Assembly: GCA_934183185.1 (NCBI GenBank)
Contig: CAKPSO010000003.1
Coordinates: forward strand, 1-64,000
From: an uncultured Bacilli bacterium
GTDB lineage: Bacteria > Bacillota_I > Bacilli_A > RF39 > UBA660
Direction: 5' to 3'
Length of the DNA stretch: 64,000 nt
Every line of letters starts with the position of its first letter. Position 1 is the first letter of the stretch. Under the pieces are notes generated by a model that had not been told where the DNA came from, made no database searches, and saw only the letters and a program-made list of their open reading frames with translations. The translations under genes and the position numbers were made by a program. Shown here piece after piece: positions 35,106 to 44,099 of the stretch.

Positions 35106-37457
35106 ATTTTCTAACCAATCTAAACCATCTAACACTAATTTATTTAATTTCTGAAATATATATAATGAACATATCAATAACACTACAAATATCAAACTAA
35201 TTTGAAAATTAAGTGCTGAAATATTGAAAAACTTATATTGAAAAACAGAACAATAAATAAATCCTAATAATAGCATTATCCATAAAGTACGTCTAAACCA
35301 ATTAAATGGCTGACATAAACGATATAAAAATATAAACCCTGTCATACCAGTTAAAAATACTACTAAACTAGAAACAACATCTTCATTTAAATTAAACCCA
35401 TATTTAAATAACATAATCATAATAACATTAAATACTACAGTAAGTGCAGCTGGTACACTTTTACTAACAACTTTAAGTAAAAAGTTACCCTTAACAATAT
35501 CAGTATTTGGTTCAAGTGCTAATACAAATGATGGAATACCAATAGTAAATCCAGTAATTAACGTTAACTGTATTGGAATAAAAAAATATTTGCTAGATAA
35601 AAATACACATATTAGAATCAAAAAAACTGTAAATATAGTTTTTACTAATAATAAAGATGCACTTCTTTCAATATTATTAATAGTTCTTCTACCCTCTCCT
35701 ACTATATGGGGCATAGCTGAAAAATTAGAATCTAATAAAACAAGTTGACTAACATTACGACTAGCCTCCATACCACTAGCCATAGCTATACTACAATCAG
35801 CTTCTTTTAAAGCTAATACATCATTTACTCCATCACCTGTCATTGCAACTGTATGTCCATTAGCTTTTAATATCTCTATAATTCTTTTTTTCTGTATCGG
35901 AGTAACTCTACCAAATATGTTATATTTCATAACAGCATCTTCTAACTGTTTATCATCTAAAGTACTAGCATCTATTCCATTAACATTTTCAAGTCCAGCT
36001 CTCTCTGCTATTTTAGATACAGTCCTATAATGGTCACCAGATATAATTTTTACTTCAACACCCTGTTTTTTAAAATACTCTAGTGTCACCTTAGCATCAC
36101 TTCTTACTTTATCTTGAATCAAAATATAACCAACAACTTCTAAATGTAAAGGTCTTTCTTTAAGTAACTCTTTACTATAAGCAAGTACTAATACTCTATA
36201 ATCATTTTGGTATAAAGCAATTTTATCTTTAACTTTATCTACTTCATCTCCTAAAACAAATTCTGGAGCTCCTAAATAATAAGTTCCGATTTCAATAAAT
36301 GTAACCCCAGAAAACTTACGTTGTGAAGAAAAAGGTAATATCTGCTGTGACACCCATTCTTTCTTTACACCACAATCTTCCTCTAAAGCTAAAGAAGTAG
36401 AATTACGTTCAGTTATAGCACCAAGCATTTCTGCAATAATATTTTTCATTTCTTTTATATCATGCCCATTATCAGCAATAAGATTATTAACTTCCATCTT
36501 ACCTTCAGTAATAGTTCCTGTTTTATCCAAACAAATAACGTCAACTCTAGCCAAAGTCTCAATACAATATAACTGCTGCACTAATACTTTATATTTAGAT
36601 AATCTAATAACACTAACTGCCATAACTGAACTAGTAAGTAAAATTAATCCTTCAGGTATCATTCCTATTAATGCTGCAACTGTAGAAAATACAGAAGTAT
36701 ATATGTTATTAGTTATACTATACTGATTATAGAAAAATAAAATACCTATTGGAACAATAAAGAAAGATATTATTTTTAATAATTTCTCAAAAGAATTTAA
36801 TATTACCGAATTACTTTTCTTATTATATTTAGCCCCACTTGATATTTGAGAAATATAATTATCACTACCAATATGTTCCACCCTAACATAACAATTACCA
36901 CTAACTACAAAACTACCAGATAACAAAGTATCTCCCTTTTTCTTTAATATTGGGTCTACTTCTCCTGTTAAAAAAGATTCATTTACTTCTATTTCTCCAT
37001 CTAGCAAGGTAGAATCTACTACTATTTGATTACCAGTTTCAAAATATAATACATCATCTAAAACAATTTCATTAATTTCTATTTTCTGCTGTTTACCATT
37101 ACGAATAACTGTTACTTTAGAAGATGCTAGTAATGATAATTTATCAATAACTTTCTTAGAAATAATTTCTTGTATCGTACTAATAATAGTATTACATATA
37201 ATAACACCCATAAACAAGCAATTTTTTAATGATTGAAAAATAGTACCTTGTATTACTCCAACCACAATAATAGCAGCACCTAATACTATGTTTAAAAAGT
37301 TAAAATATGTAAAACAGTTATCTCTAATAATCTTAGGAATAGTTTTGGTAGTAGGCTGATTATCATAGTTAACCATTCCATTTTCTATTCTTTCATTTAC
37401 CTGTTCTTCTGTTAATCCTTCTTTAAAATATGGTTCGTATCTTTCAATTAATCCCAT
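35082..37457 (-). CDS. Cation-transporting P-type ATPase (CtpE/YfgQ-like)
   Basis: 791 aa. Phosphorylation site DKTGT (Asp 311), actuator loop TGE (164-166), hinge TGDGVND and KTGES-like nucleotide domain are intact. IPEGL (267-271) in helix M4 is the signature of a calcium/magnesium-related group that lacks heavy-metal Cys motifs; no N-terminal metal-binding domain. About eight to ten membrane helices. Most likely divalent-cation export (calcium), but the ion is inferred. Single-gene unit; the upstream gap holds a group II intron fragment. Confidence 0.9.
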   Translation of the reverse strand: MGLIERYEPYFKEGLTEEQVNERIENGMVNYDNQPTTKTIPKIIRDNCFTYFNFLNIVLGAAIIVVGVIQGTIFQSLKNCLFMGVIICNTIISTIQEIISKKVIDKLSLLASSKVTVIRNGKQQKIEINEIVLDDVLYFETGNQIVVDSTLLDGEIEVNESFLTGEVDPILKKKGDTLLSGSFVVSGNCYVRVEHIGSDNYISQISSGAKYNKKSNSVILNSFEKLLKIISFFIVPIGILFFYNQYSITNNIYTSVFSTVAALIGMIPEGLILLTSSVMAVSVIRLSKYKVLVQQLYCIETLARVDVICLDKTGTITEGKMEVNNLIADNGHDIKEMKNIIAEMLGAITERNSTSLALEEDCGVKKEWVSQQILPFSSQRKFSGVTFIEIGTYYLGAPEFVLGDEVDKVKDKIALYQNDYRVLVLAYSKELLKERPLHLEVVGYILIQDKVRSDAKVTLEYFKKQGVEVKIISGDHYRTVSKIAERAGLENVNGIDASTLDDKQLEDAVMKYNIFGRVTPIQKKRIIEILKANGHTVAMTGDGVNDVLALKEADCSIAMASGMEASRNVSQLVLLDSNFSAMPHIVGEGRRTINNIERSASLLLVKTIFTVFLILICVFLSSKYFFIPIQLTLITGFTIGIPSFVLALEPNTDIVKGNFLLKVVSKSVPAALTVVFNVIMIMLFKYGFNLNEDVVSSLVVFLTGMTGFIFLYRLCQPFNWFRRTLWIMLLLGFIYCSVFQYKFFNISALNFQISLIFVVLLICSLYIFQKLNKLVLDGLDWLENKKNNDRC

Positions 37458-37533
37458 AATAACACCACTCTCTAAAGTTATTATAACACGAGAAAAGATA
37501 GAATACTAAAAACTTAAAAAACTACAAGAAAAA

Positions 37534-37549
37534 AGTGTCAAATGACACT
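37534..37549 (-). terminator. Intrinsic terminator
   Basis: AGTGTCA / TGACACT with 2-base loop followed by six T on the minus strand; placed between the intron fragment and the ATPase gene. Confidence 0.65.
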
Positions 37550-37589
37550 AATTTACTTATTAAAATAGTTTTATCTAAAGTATTTATAT

Positions 37590-37782
37590 CTATCTTCTAG
37601 TTTAACCATTTTTTACAATGTAGCCTTATAATAAGTTTCTGTTCGTTAGCCCTCGATTTTGTCCCACACTTCCTTTAGCCCCAATATCACTATTGATGCT
37701 TTGTGCTTCCCTAACACTTCGTCGATACCTACGCGTGTATTGGACTTTCACCAACTAGATATATGCCATGCACGACATACCA
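37590..37782 (-). other. Group II intron 5' fragment (domain I)
   Basis: Minus strand reads GTGCATGGCATATATC, then TTGGTGAAAGTCCAA, CGACGAAGTGTTAGGGAAGC, a GGAAGTGTGGGACAAAAT segment and GGGCTAACGAACAGAAAC. This is the domain I pattern of bacterial group II introns as I know them. G+C is well above the surroundings. No maturase/reverse transcriptase gene and no domain V/VI end follow, so it is truncated. It fills most of the 367-base gap between dacF and the ATPase gene. Confidence 0.65.
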
Positions 37783-37815
37783 AAAAAAGCTATTAACAAT
37801 TACCATGTTAATAGC
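37783..37815 (-). terminator. Intrinsic terminator of dacF
   Basis: GCTATTAAC / GTTAATAGC with 9-base loop followed by seven T on the minus strand. Confidence 0.85.
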
Positions 37816-37824
37816 TAATGATAT

Positions 37825-38976
37825 TTAAAAGCTAAGTCTGCCAACCACTATATCTCTTAAATTATCTCCTAATATTTGTAGAAAGTTTTTCTTACTTACA
37901 TTTTTATTAACTATAAGATCATATTTCCCTATCAAATTATTACCATCAAATACCTTTAGTTTGCCAACTACATCATTCTTTTTTAATGGTAAAGAAATTT
38001 TATCAAGTTCAACTTTTTGAGTATATTCTTTAGCTGCCTCATTCTTCTTTTTCAAAATAGAAATTTCTTCTTTAGTAACAATTTCAACTTTCCCACTATT
38101 ACTACGTTCAACTTTTACCTTATCGACAACTTCATCTTTCTTTCTTAAAACAGATACCTCGTAAAGATTAAAGCCATAATCAAGTAAGGCTGTTGTTTCC
38201 TGATTTCTTACTTTACTAACATCTTCCCCTAACACGATAGCTAATATTCGCATACCATTACGTTTACTAGTTACTGCCATACAGTACTTAGCAGCATCAG
38301 TAAACCCAGTTTTTAATCCATCAGCGCCCTCATAAAACCTAACCAATTTATTAGTATTAACTAACCAAAATTTATTAGGAGTATCAACTCTTAAATAATC
38401 TTCATATAAAGAAGAAAATTCAAATATCTGCTCATGCTTCATAAGTTCTCTAGCTATAATACTTAAATCATAAGCAGAAGAATAATGATTATCTTGATCT
38501 AATCCAGTAGGATTAACGAAATTAGTATTTTTAAGGCCTAATTCACGTACCTTATCCATCATCATCTTCACAAAATTATCTTCACTACCAGCAATTCTTT
38601 CAGCTAACGCAACTGTAGCATCATTAGCAGAAGCCATACTAATACCTTTCATCAGATCTCTAACCGTCATTTCTTCACCAGGTTGTAAGTATATTTGAGT
38701 ACCACCATATCCAGAAGCATTACTACTTACTTTGATAACTTCATCCCACTTCAAAGTGCCTTTCTCAATACTTTCTAGAATTAATAATTGAGACATCATC
38801 TTAGTTAAAGAAGCAACTGCTACTCTATCGTTCATGTTTTTTTCAAATAATACAGTTCCAGTATTAACCTCCACTAAAATAGCATTTCTAGCATTTGTAG
38901 CTAATTTTTCTTCAGCTCTAACCCAAACAGGAACACTTAATAAAAAAATACTAAAAATAACAAATATTTTTTTCAC
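37825..38976 (-). CDS. dacF: D-alanyl-D-alanine carboxypeptidase (DacF/DacA type)
   Basis: 383 aa, class C low-mass PBP. Signal peptide 1-21. Active-site SLTK (Ser 56, Lys 59), SAN (115-117) and KTG (221-223) motifs in order; C-terminal ~90 residues are the beta domain with an amphipathic end that holds it at the membrane. Removes the terminal D-Ala of peptidoglycan stem peptides. The gene name (dacF rather than dacA) is an assumption based on sporulation context; the locus is not next to spoIIAA. Confidence 0.9.
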   Translation of the reverse strand: MKKIFVIFSIFLLSVPVWVRAEEKLATNARNAILVEVNTGTVLFEKNMNDRVAVASLTKMMSQLLILESIEKGTLKWDEVIKVSSNASGYGGTQIYLQPGEEMTVRDLMKGISMASANDATVALAERIAGSEDNFVKMMMDKVRELGLKNTNFVNPTGLDQDNHYSSAYDLSIIARELMKHEQIFEFSSLYEDYLRVDTPNKFWLVNTNKLVRFYEGADGLKTGFTDAAKYCMAVTSKRNGMRILAIVLGEDVSKVRNQETTALLDYGFNLYEVSVLRKKDEVVDKVKVERSNSGKVEIVTKEEISILKKKNEAAKEYTQKVELDKISLPLKKNDVVGKLKVFDGNNLIGKYDLIVNKNVSKKNFLQILGDNLRDIVVGRLSF

Positions 38977-39072
38977 TCTTTACACCTCACTTAAAAATAT
39001 GCTAATAAAAAAAAGATATTAATATTTTGTAATAAGATAATAAAAAGATGATATTATTAAATAGGTGAGATT

Positions 39073-39891
39073 ATGAAAAAAGCAAATAAACTTATACTTA
39101 TAATTATTATAATTATATTAACCATAGGATGCAGTAAAGATAATAAGCCTACTATTAAAGAAAAAGAAATTAATAATAAAATAAATACTTCTATTTCTTA
39201 CTATAAAAAAGAAAACTATAATCGCTATTTAAATTATAAAAGTAAAAATAAAAATTTAAGTGATGAAGACATAATCACATATGTAAATATTGGACTAGAT
39301 ATGCCATACTACACTAATACTAAAGAAACTCCAGACTTAAATAAAATTTATATCCTATCAAATAAATATTTATATATGCCTAGTACTTATACACCAGACA
39401 ATTTAACTATTATCAATTCTGAGTACACAAATGGTACTAAAAAATTAGTTAGTTATGCCAAAGAAGCATTTGAAAAACTAGCAACTGATGCCAAAAAAGA
39501 AGGTTTTACTATTAGAGCCATTTCAGCCTACCGTTCCTATCAATACCAAGAAGTTTTATATAATAAATATGTAAGTCAAGATGGAGTAGAAAAAGCTGAT
39601 ACCTACTCTGCTAGACCTGGATACTCTGAGCATCAAACTGGATTAGTAGTAGATGTAGATAACGGTATAATTGATTTTAATAAATTTGAAAGCACCAAAG
39701 AATTTACTTGGATGAGTGAAAATTCTTACAAATATGGATTTATTTTAAGATATCCAAAAGATAAAGAAAATATAACTGGATATACTTATGAAGCATGGCA
39801 CTATCGCTATGTAGGGCCTGAAATAGCCACGAAAATAAAAAATTTAAATATTACTTTTGATGAATACTACACAAAATATATTAGTAATTAA
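39073..39891 (+). CDS. VanY-family D,D-carboxypeptidase lipoprotein
   Basis: 272 aa. Lipobox LTIGCS (Cys 20) after a hydrophobic signal anchors it outside. The M15B metallopeptidase core is at about 115-265: SAYRSYQYQ, SARPGYSEHQTGLVVDVDN (zinc ligands His 187, Asp 194), and EAWHYRYVG (catalytic Glu 240, His 243). It trims D-Ala from peptidoglycan; with dacF next to it, divergent, cell-wall trimming is the shared theme. No vancomycin-resistance genes nearby, so a housekeeping role is more likely. AGGTGAGATT before the start. Confidence 0.92.
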   Translation: MKKANKLILIIIIIILTIGCSKDNKPTIKEKEINNKINTSISYYKKENYNRYLNYKSKNKNLSDEDIITYVNIGLDMPYYTNTKETPDLNKIYILSNKYLYMPSTYTPDNLTIINSEYTNGTKKLVSYAKEAFEKLATDAKKEGFTIRAISAYRSYQYQEVLYNKYVSQDGVEKADTYSARPGYSEHQTGLVVDVDNGIIDFNKFESTKEFTWMSENSYKYGFILRYPKDKENITGYTYEAWHYRYVGPEIATKIKNLNITFDEYYTKYISN

Positions 39892-39926
39892 AAAGAATAT
39901 AGGATTGTCTCTATATTCTTTTACTA
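39892..39926 (+). terminator. Intrinsic terminator of the VanY gene
   Basis: AAAAGAATATA / TATATTCTTTT-type stem with T tail; it also overlaps the end of the small minus-strand gene. Confidence 0.7.
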
Positions 39927-40021
39927 TTTTCTAATTTTTCTTCAATTCTTGAACACTTAGCTGAAATTCTAAACAATGAATAATCAAAAATTAAAATTAT
40001 TCCAATTAATATGTATATCAT
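39911..40021 (-). CDS. Small membrane protein downstream of pdp (36 aa)
   Basis: MIYILIGIILIFDYSLFRIS followed by a charged helix (RIEEKLENSKRI). One membrane helix and a short coiled tail, the form of many regulatory microproteins. Start has AGGTGTGAA upstream (GAGGTG at about 40026-40031). It begins nine bases after the pdp stop, so it belongs to that transcript. No family known to me. Confidence 0.5.
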   Translation of the reverse strand: MIYILIGIILIFDYSLFRISAKCSRIEEKLENSKRI

Positions 40022-40029
40022 TTCACACC

Positions 40030-41292
40030 TCATAATATTTCTTCATGTAAGAAAGACTCATCTTCTATGGTATAAAAATCAGTAATATCAATATCAACAG
40101 GCTTAGCATCTTCCTTTAAATATAATGTACATAATACATCACCAATATTAACATTATTACCAATTTTCTTCTTTAAGACTATCCCAACTGATGGATCGAT
40201 TTTATCCTCTTTAGTAACTCTTCCACCACCTAAATCAAGTGATAGTTTACCAAAACGATATGCATCCATATCTATGATATGTCCACTCTTAGTAGAAGTT
40301 ACATCCTGTTTATTCTTACTAACTCTTAAAGCATCAATATGCCCACCCTGGGCTTCAACCATCTCTAAAAATTTCTGTAGAGCACGCCCACTTTTTAGAC
40401 TTTCATCTACTCTTCTAGCTGCTTCTTCTATTGAGATATCTAATCCAAGTTCTACCATTTTACTAGCTAAAGCTTTGCATAAGGCAACTAAATAATTATT
40501 TTCCTGATTAGATAAAATTTTCATTACCTCTAATACTTCTAAGGCATTCCCAATAGAAGTACCTAAAGGTACATCCATATAAGTTATCATCGTTTCTACA
40601 TCACGATTATACTTTTTACCAATTAATTTCATAATCTTAGAAATTTTAACAGCATCCTCTTTAGTCTTTAATAAAGCACCCTCACCTACTTTAACATCTA
40701 AAACTATCTTTGATGCTCCACTAGCAATCTTTTTACTCATAATACTAGAAGCAATTAAAGGGATAGATTCAACAGTACCTGTAACATCACGAAGTGCATA
40801 AACCTTTTTATCAAGTGGAGCTAAATCAGTAGTTTGACTGATAATCGCAAATCCTACAGTATTAAGTTGATTAATAAATTCCTCCGTAGTTAAATTAACT
40901 CTAAACCCAGGAATACTCTCAAGTTTATCAATAGTACCACCAGTATGCCCAAGACCTCTACCACTCATTTTAGGAACCTTTACTCCTAAAGAAGCTGCAA
41001 TACTACCTACTACTAAAGTAGTCTTATCACCAACACCACCAGTAGAATGTTTATCTACAGTTACACCATTAACTGAACTTAAATCTAATATCTCACCACT
41101 CTTAATAAAAATATCAGTTAATTCAAATATTTCTTCATTCTCCATTCCACGTAAGCATATTGCCATAAGTAATGAACTCATCTGATAATCTGGTATTTTG
41201 CCATTATAAAAGCCTAAAAAAGCATACTCTAACTCTTCTCTAGTTAATACCATACCAAGTCTTTTCTTATTAATAATATCCACTATTGTCAC
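40030..41292 (-). CDS. pdp: Pyrimidine-nucleoside phosphorylase
   Basis: About 420 aa. Splits thymidine, uridine or deoxyuridine to base plus (deoxy)ribose-1-phosphate. KHSTGGVGDKTTL (phosphate loop), the GRGLGHTGGTIDKLESIPGF stretch, RDVTGTVESIPLIASSIMSK (base-binding) and the C-terminal GGGRVTKEDKIDPSVGI match the family. I prefer the GTG at 41292 (AAGGTGG five bases upstream) over 41301. Part of nucleoside salvage; no deoC or nupC nearby. Confidence 0.93.
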   Translation of the reverse strand: MTIVDIINKKRLGMVLTREELEYAFLGFYNGKIPDYQMSSLLMAICLRGMENEEIFELTDIFIKSGEILDLSSVNGVTVDKHSTGGVGDKTTLVVGSIAASLGVKVPKMSGRGLGHTGGTIDKLESIPGFRVNLTTEEFINQLNTVGFAIISQTTDLAPLDKKVYALRDVTGTVESIPLIASSIMSKKIASGASKIVLDVKVGEGALLKTKEDAVKISKIMKLIGKKYNRDVETMITYMDVPLGTSIGNALEVLEVMKILSNQENNYLVALCKALASKMVELGLDISIEEAARRVDESLKSGRALQKFLEMVEAQGGHIDALRVSKNKQDVTSTKSGHIIDMDAYRFGKLSLDLGGGRVTKEDKIDPSVGIVLKKKIGNNVNIGDVLCTLYLKEDAKPVDIDITDFYTIEDESFLHEEIL

Positions 41293-41352
41293 TATAGCCA
41301 CCTTCTATTCTAAATATATTATACTAGATATTATTAAAAAATAATAGACCTA

Positions 41353-41376
41353 AAAAAAGATAACCATCAGGTTACC
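41353..41376 (-). terminator. Terminator of the 118 aa XRE gene
   Basis: GGTAACC / GGTTATC stem with seven T following on the minus strand. Confidence 0.7.
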
Positions 41377-41378
41377 TC

Positions 41379-41735
41379 TTAACGTATTCTTCTTTCAATT
41401 AAATCAACCATTCTCTTTGGATCATCTAACATTTTTTCATACAAAGATTGATGATTGCGTAGTTCTTTGATTAATTGCATTTCATTCTTAGCTAAATTAA
41501 TCCCATATTTTTCATCATCACTAGCCACAACATATTCATCAGTACCTAAAAAGTAATTAATTTCTACATTTAATTCATTAGCTAAATCAATTAATGTATC
41601 TAACGTTGGGGTTCTTACACCACTTTCATAACATGAAATACTAGTCTTAGTTAAACCAACTCTGCTTGCAAGTTCTTGCTGAGTTAAATGATTTAACTTA
41701 CGAACCTCACGAAGTCTACTTTTAAATAGTAACAT
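41379..41735 (-). CDS. XRE-family HTH regulator (118 aa)
   Basis: Residues 5-62 form a typical Cro/C1 fold (LTQQELASRVGLTKTSISCY, ESGVRTPTLDTL). The C-terminal ~45 residues are helical and Glu/Arg-rich, possibly for dimer formation. AGGAGGAAT stands before the ATG. It sits between pdp and the SSB gene with its own terminator; target unknown. Confidence 0.88.
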   Translation of the reverse strand: MLLFKSRLREVRKLNHLTQQELASRVGLTKTSISCYESGVRTPTLDTLIDLANELNVEINYFLGTDEYVVASDDEKYGINLAKNEMQLIKELRNHQSLYEKMLDDPKRMVDLIERRIR

Positions 41736-41821
41736 ATCGATTCCTCCTAGTTCAATATAGAACCAATTATAGAGAAATCATGTCGTATTTTGGGTTAAGT
41801 TAACTAGAAAGAAACTTTGTA

Positions 41822-42169
41822 CTAATTATCATGTTTTTCGGGTTCTTCTTTAGATTTAGAAGATAAAAATGTTACTTTTTCAGCAACTACTTCTAAACGA
41901 TTAACATTACCTGTCTCTTTTTCTACTATTCTAGATTGAAGTCTACCTTTTACTCCAACAATATCCCCTTTACCACAATACTCAACAGTAGAGGCAGCAA
42001 CATTATCCCATAAAAGACAATCAATAAAATCAGTATCATATTCACCATTCATATTTTTAAAGCTACGAGGAACAGCTAACGTTATATAAGACATTCTCTT
42101 ACCATTTTCTGATTCCCTTAACTCTGGCTTACGTACTAATCTTCCAACCAAAACCACCTGATTTAACAT
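41822..42169 (-). CDS. ssbB: Single-stranded DNA-binding protein, short form
   Basis: 115 aa. OB fold at residues 1-105: NQVVLVGRLVRKPELRES, FIDCLLWDNVA and GDIVGVKGRLQSR are the SSB marks. The acidic DDDIPF-like tail that recruits partners in SsbA is missing; the end is KSKEEPEKHDN. Closer to B. subtilis SsbB (113 aa) or YwpH in size. A full-length SSB must exist elsewhere (inference). Confidence 0.85.
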   Translation of the reverse strand: MLNQVVLVGRLVRKPELRESENGKRMSYITLAVPRSFKNMNGEYDTDFIDCLLWDNVAASTVEYCGKGDIVGVKGRLQSRIVEKETGNVNRLEVVAEKVTFLSSKSKEEPEKHDN

Positions 42170-42332
42170 ATTATCCCTCCTTTCTGCTCTAATACTACCC
42201 TAAACAAAAATTAAAAGCAAATCGCAGAAATTAAAAATTCTAGACAAAATAAAAGAGAAAAAAGAATTTTCCCTAGGAGAATTTTCATTTTTCTCATTAA
42301 AAAGTACCATAAATAATTAAAAACATACAAAT

Positions 42333-43649
42333 TTAAATTTTTTTAAGTAATTGATTCAATTCTACTGCATATTCCATAGGTAATTCTTCTCTAAACTTCT
42401 CCAAGAAACCTAAAATAATAAGTTCCATGGCTCTTTCTCTATCTATACCTCTACTCATTAAATAGAATAATTTATCTTCATTTATCTTTGAAACAGTAGC
42501 TTCATGCTCAATACTACTACTAGTATTTAAAACTTCATTTACAGGAACTGTATCACTTTTAGAAAGATTATCTAAAATTAAAGTATCACATTTAACCATA
42601 GCTATACTATTATCTGCATCTTTACCAATAGATACTTTACCACGATATGTAGCATTACCACCATTCTTAGCAATACTCTTAGAAAGAATATTACTACGTG
42701 TATTTTTTCCAATATGAATCATTCTAGCACCTGTATCTTGCTCCTGATGATTAGTAGCAACACTAATCGTAATACAAGTACCATTAGATCTATCACCCTT
42801 TAATACACAACATGGATATTTCATAGTGATGTTACTTCCAATATTACCATCAATCCATTCCATAGTACCATCAGTATCAACTAAAGCTCTCTTAGTAACT
42901 AAATTATTAACATTAGTAGCCCAATTTTGAATAGTACTATAACGGCATTTACTTCTTTTGCCAACATATATCTCAACTACTGCCGCATGCAAACTAGACT
43001 CACTATAATTAGGTGCAGTACACCCTTCAATATAATGAAGTTCACTATCATGATCAACTATAATTAATGTTCTTTCAAACTGTCCCATACTACGACTACT
43101 AATACGAAAATAACTTTGAAGTGGGCGATCCAACTTAGTATAAGGTGGAATATAAATAAAACTACCACCACTAAATACTGAACCATTTAATGCCGCAAAC
43201 TTATTTTCAATATTAGAAACAATTTTCCCAAAATACTTTCTAGCTATATCAGGATAATGTTTTAAACCATCTTCAATAGATGTAAAAATAATATTTTTCT
43301 TACGAAGTTCATCTATCATATTATGGTAAATTACTTCACTCTCGTATTGAACACCCATTCCATCTAAATGATTTTCACTTTCTAATACTCCTAAATTATC
43401 AAGTTCATCACGAATCTTCTTAGAAACGTCATCCCAATCACCAGTAATTTCTGAATTATTACTAACATCTTGTCCCTTGTAATAAATAACTTCATCAAAA
43501 TTAATATCTATTTTAGGTCCAAATGAAGGTAATTCAATCTTATTAAAATAATCATAACTTTTCTTCCTATAGTCAAGAACCCATTTATCTTCTTTCTTAA
43601 TATCAGAAATTTTCTGAATTGTATCACTACTAAGTCCTCTTAATTCCAT
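42333..43649 (-). CDS. sufB: Fe-S cluster scaffold protein SufB
   Basis: 438 aa. C-terminal beta-helix with the CTAPNYSESSLHAAVVEI and GSNITMKYPCCVLKGD stretches and the SKSDTVPVNEVLNTSSSIEH end of SufB. Partner of SufC and SufD in the complex on which Fe-S clusters are built; last gene in the order sufC-D-S-U-B. Length slightly below the usual ~465, shortness at the N-terminal region. Confidence 0.95.
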   Translation of the reverse strand: MELRGLSSDTIQKISDIKKEDKWVLDYRKKSYDYFNKIELPSFGPKIDINFDEVIYYKGQDVSNNSEITGDWDDVSKKIRDELDNLGVLESENHLDGMGVQYESEVIYHNMIDELRKKNIIFTSIEDGLKHYPDIARKYFGKIVSNIENKFAALNGSVFSGGSFIYIPPYTKLDRPLQSYFRISSRSMGQFERTLIIVDHDSELHYIEGCTAPNYSESSLHAAVVEIYVGKRSKCRYSTIQNWATNVNNLVTKRALVDTDGTMEWIDGNIGSNITMKYPCCVLKGDRSNGTCITISVATNHQEQDTGARMIHIGKNTRSNILSKSIAKNGGNATYRGKVSIGKDADNSIAMVKCDTLILDNLSKSDTVPVNEVLNTSSSIEHEATVSKINEDKLFYLMSRGIDRERAMELIILGFLEKFREELPMEYAVELNQLLKKI

Positions 43650-43669
43650 GATATCACCAACTTTTCTAT

Positions 43670-44089
43670 TTACATTTTATCAATTACTTTTTTCAATGAT
43701 TCAAACGGTAAGAAAGCACACTTTTTACGATTAGGTTGTTTATAAATTTCATCATAAACATTTAACTCTCCAAGTATTTCCTTATCATATGGCTTTTCAT
43801 CTAACATATTTTCATACTGTGTTAATATCTGCAAAGCTTCTTCCCTACTTTTTCCAATAAGTAAACGAATCATAATACTAGTAGCACTAGTACTAATAGC
43901 ACATGCTTCTCCATCAAAATGAATATCTTTAATGATTCCATCTTCTAATTGATACTGTATATCCAAATTATCAATACAACTTTCATTATTAGTATTCAAT
44001 GTAATAGAATTACTATCATCTACTAAACCACGATTAAGTGGATTTTGATAATTATCTAGTATAATTTCTCTTCTTATATTAGGATCCAT
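43670..44089 (-). CDS. sufU: SufU, zinc-dependent sulfur acceptor
   Basis: 139 aa, IscU-like. Zinc ligands appear as SCID (Cys and Asp two apart; CGD in most members), GEACAIS and KKCAFLPF. In Bacillus, SufU takes persulfide from SufS instead of serving as a scaffold. Lies between sufS and sufB with 10 and 20 base gaps. The Gly to Ile change inside the first motif is unusual. Confidence 0.92.
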   Translation of the reverse strand: MDPNIRREIILDNYQNPLNRGLVDDSNSITLNTNNESCIDNLDIQYQLEDGIIKDIHFDGEACAISTSATSIMIRLLIGKSREEALQILTQYENMLDEKPYDKEILGELNVYDEIYKQPNRKKCAFLPFESLKKVIDKM

Positions 44090-44099
44090 ATTATCACCT

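Noticed and set aside
37590..37782. Active group II intron
   Set aside because: No maturase, no domain V/VI; fragment only.
39073..39891. Vancomycin-resistance determinant
   Set aside because: No vanHAX, vanRS or vanZ nearby; single VanY proteins are common wall-trimming enzymes.
42240..42300. Terminator after sufB
   Set aside because: The repeated AGAATTTTC is direct, not inverted; the outer A/T pairing alone is too weak to call.
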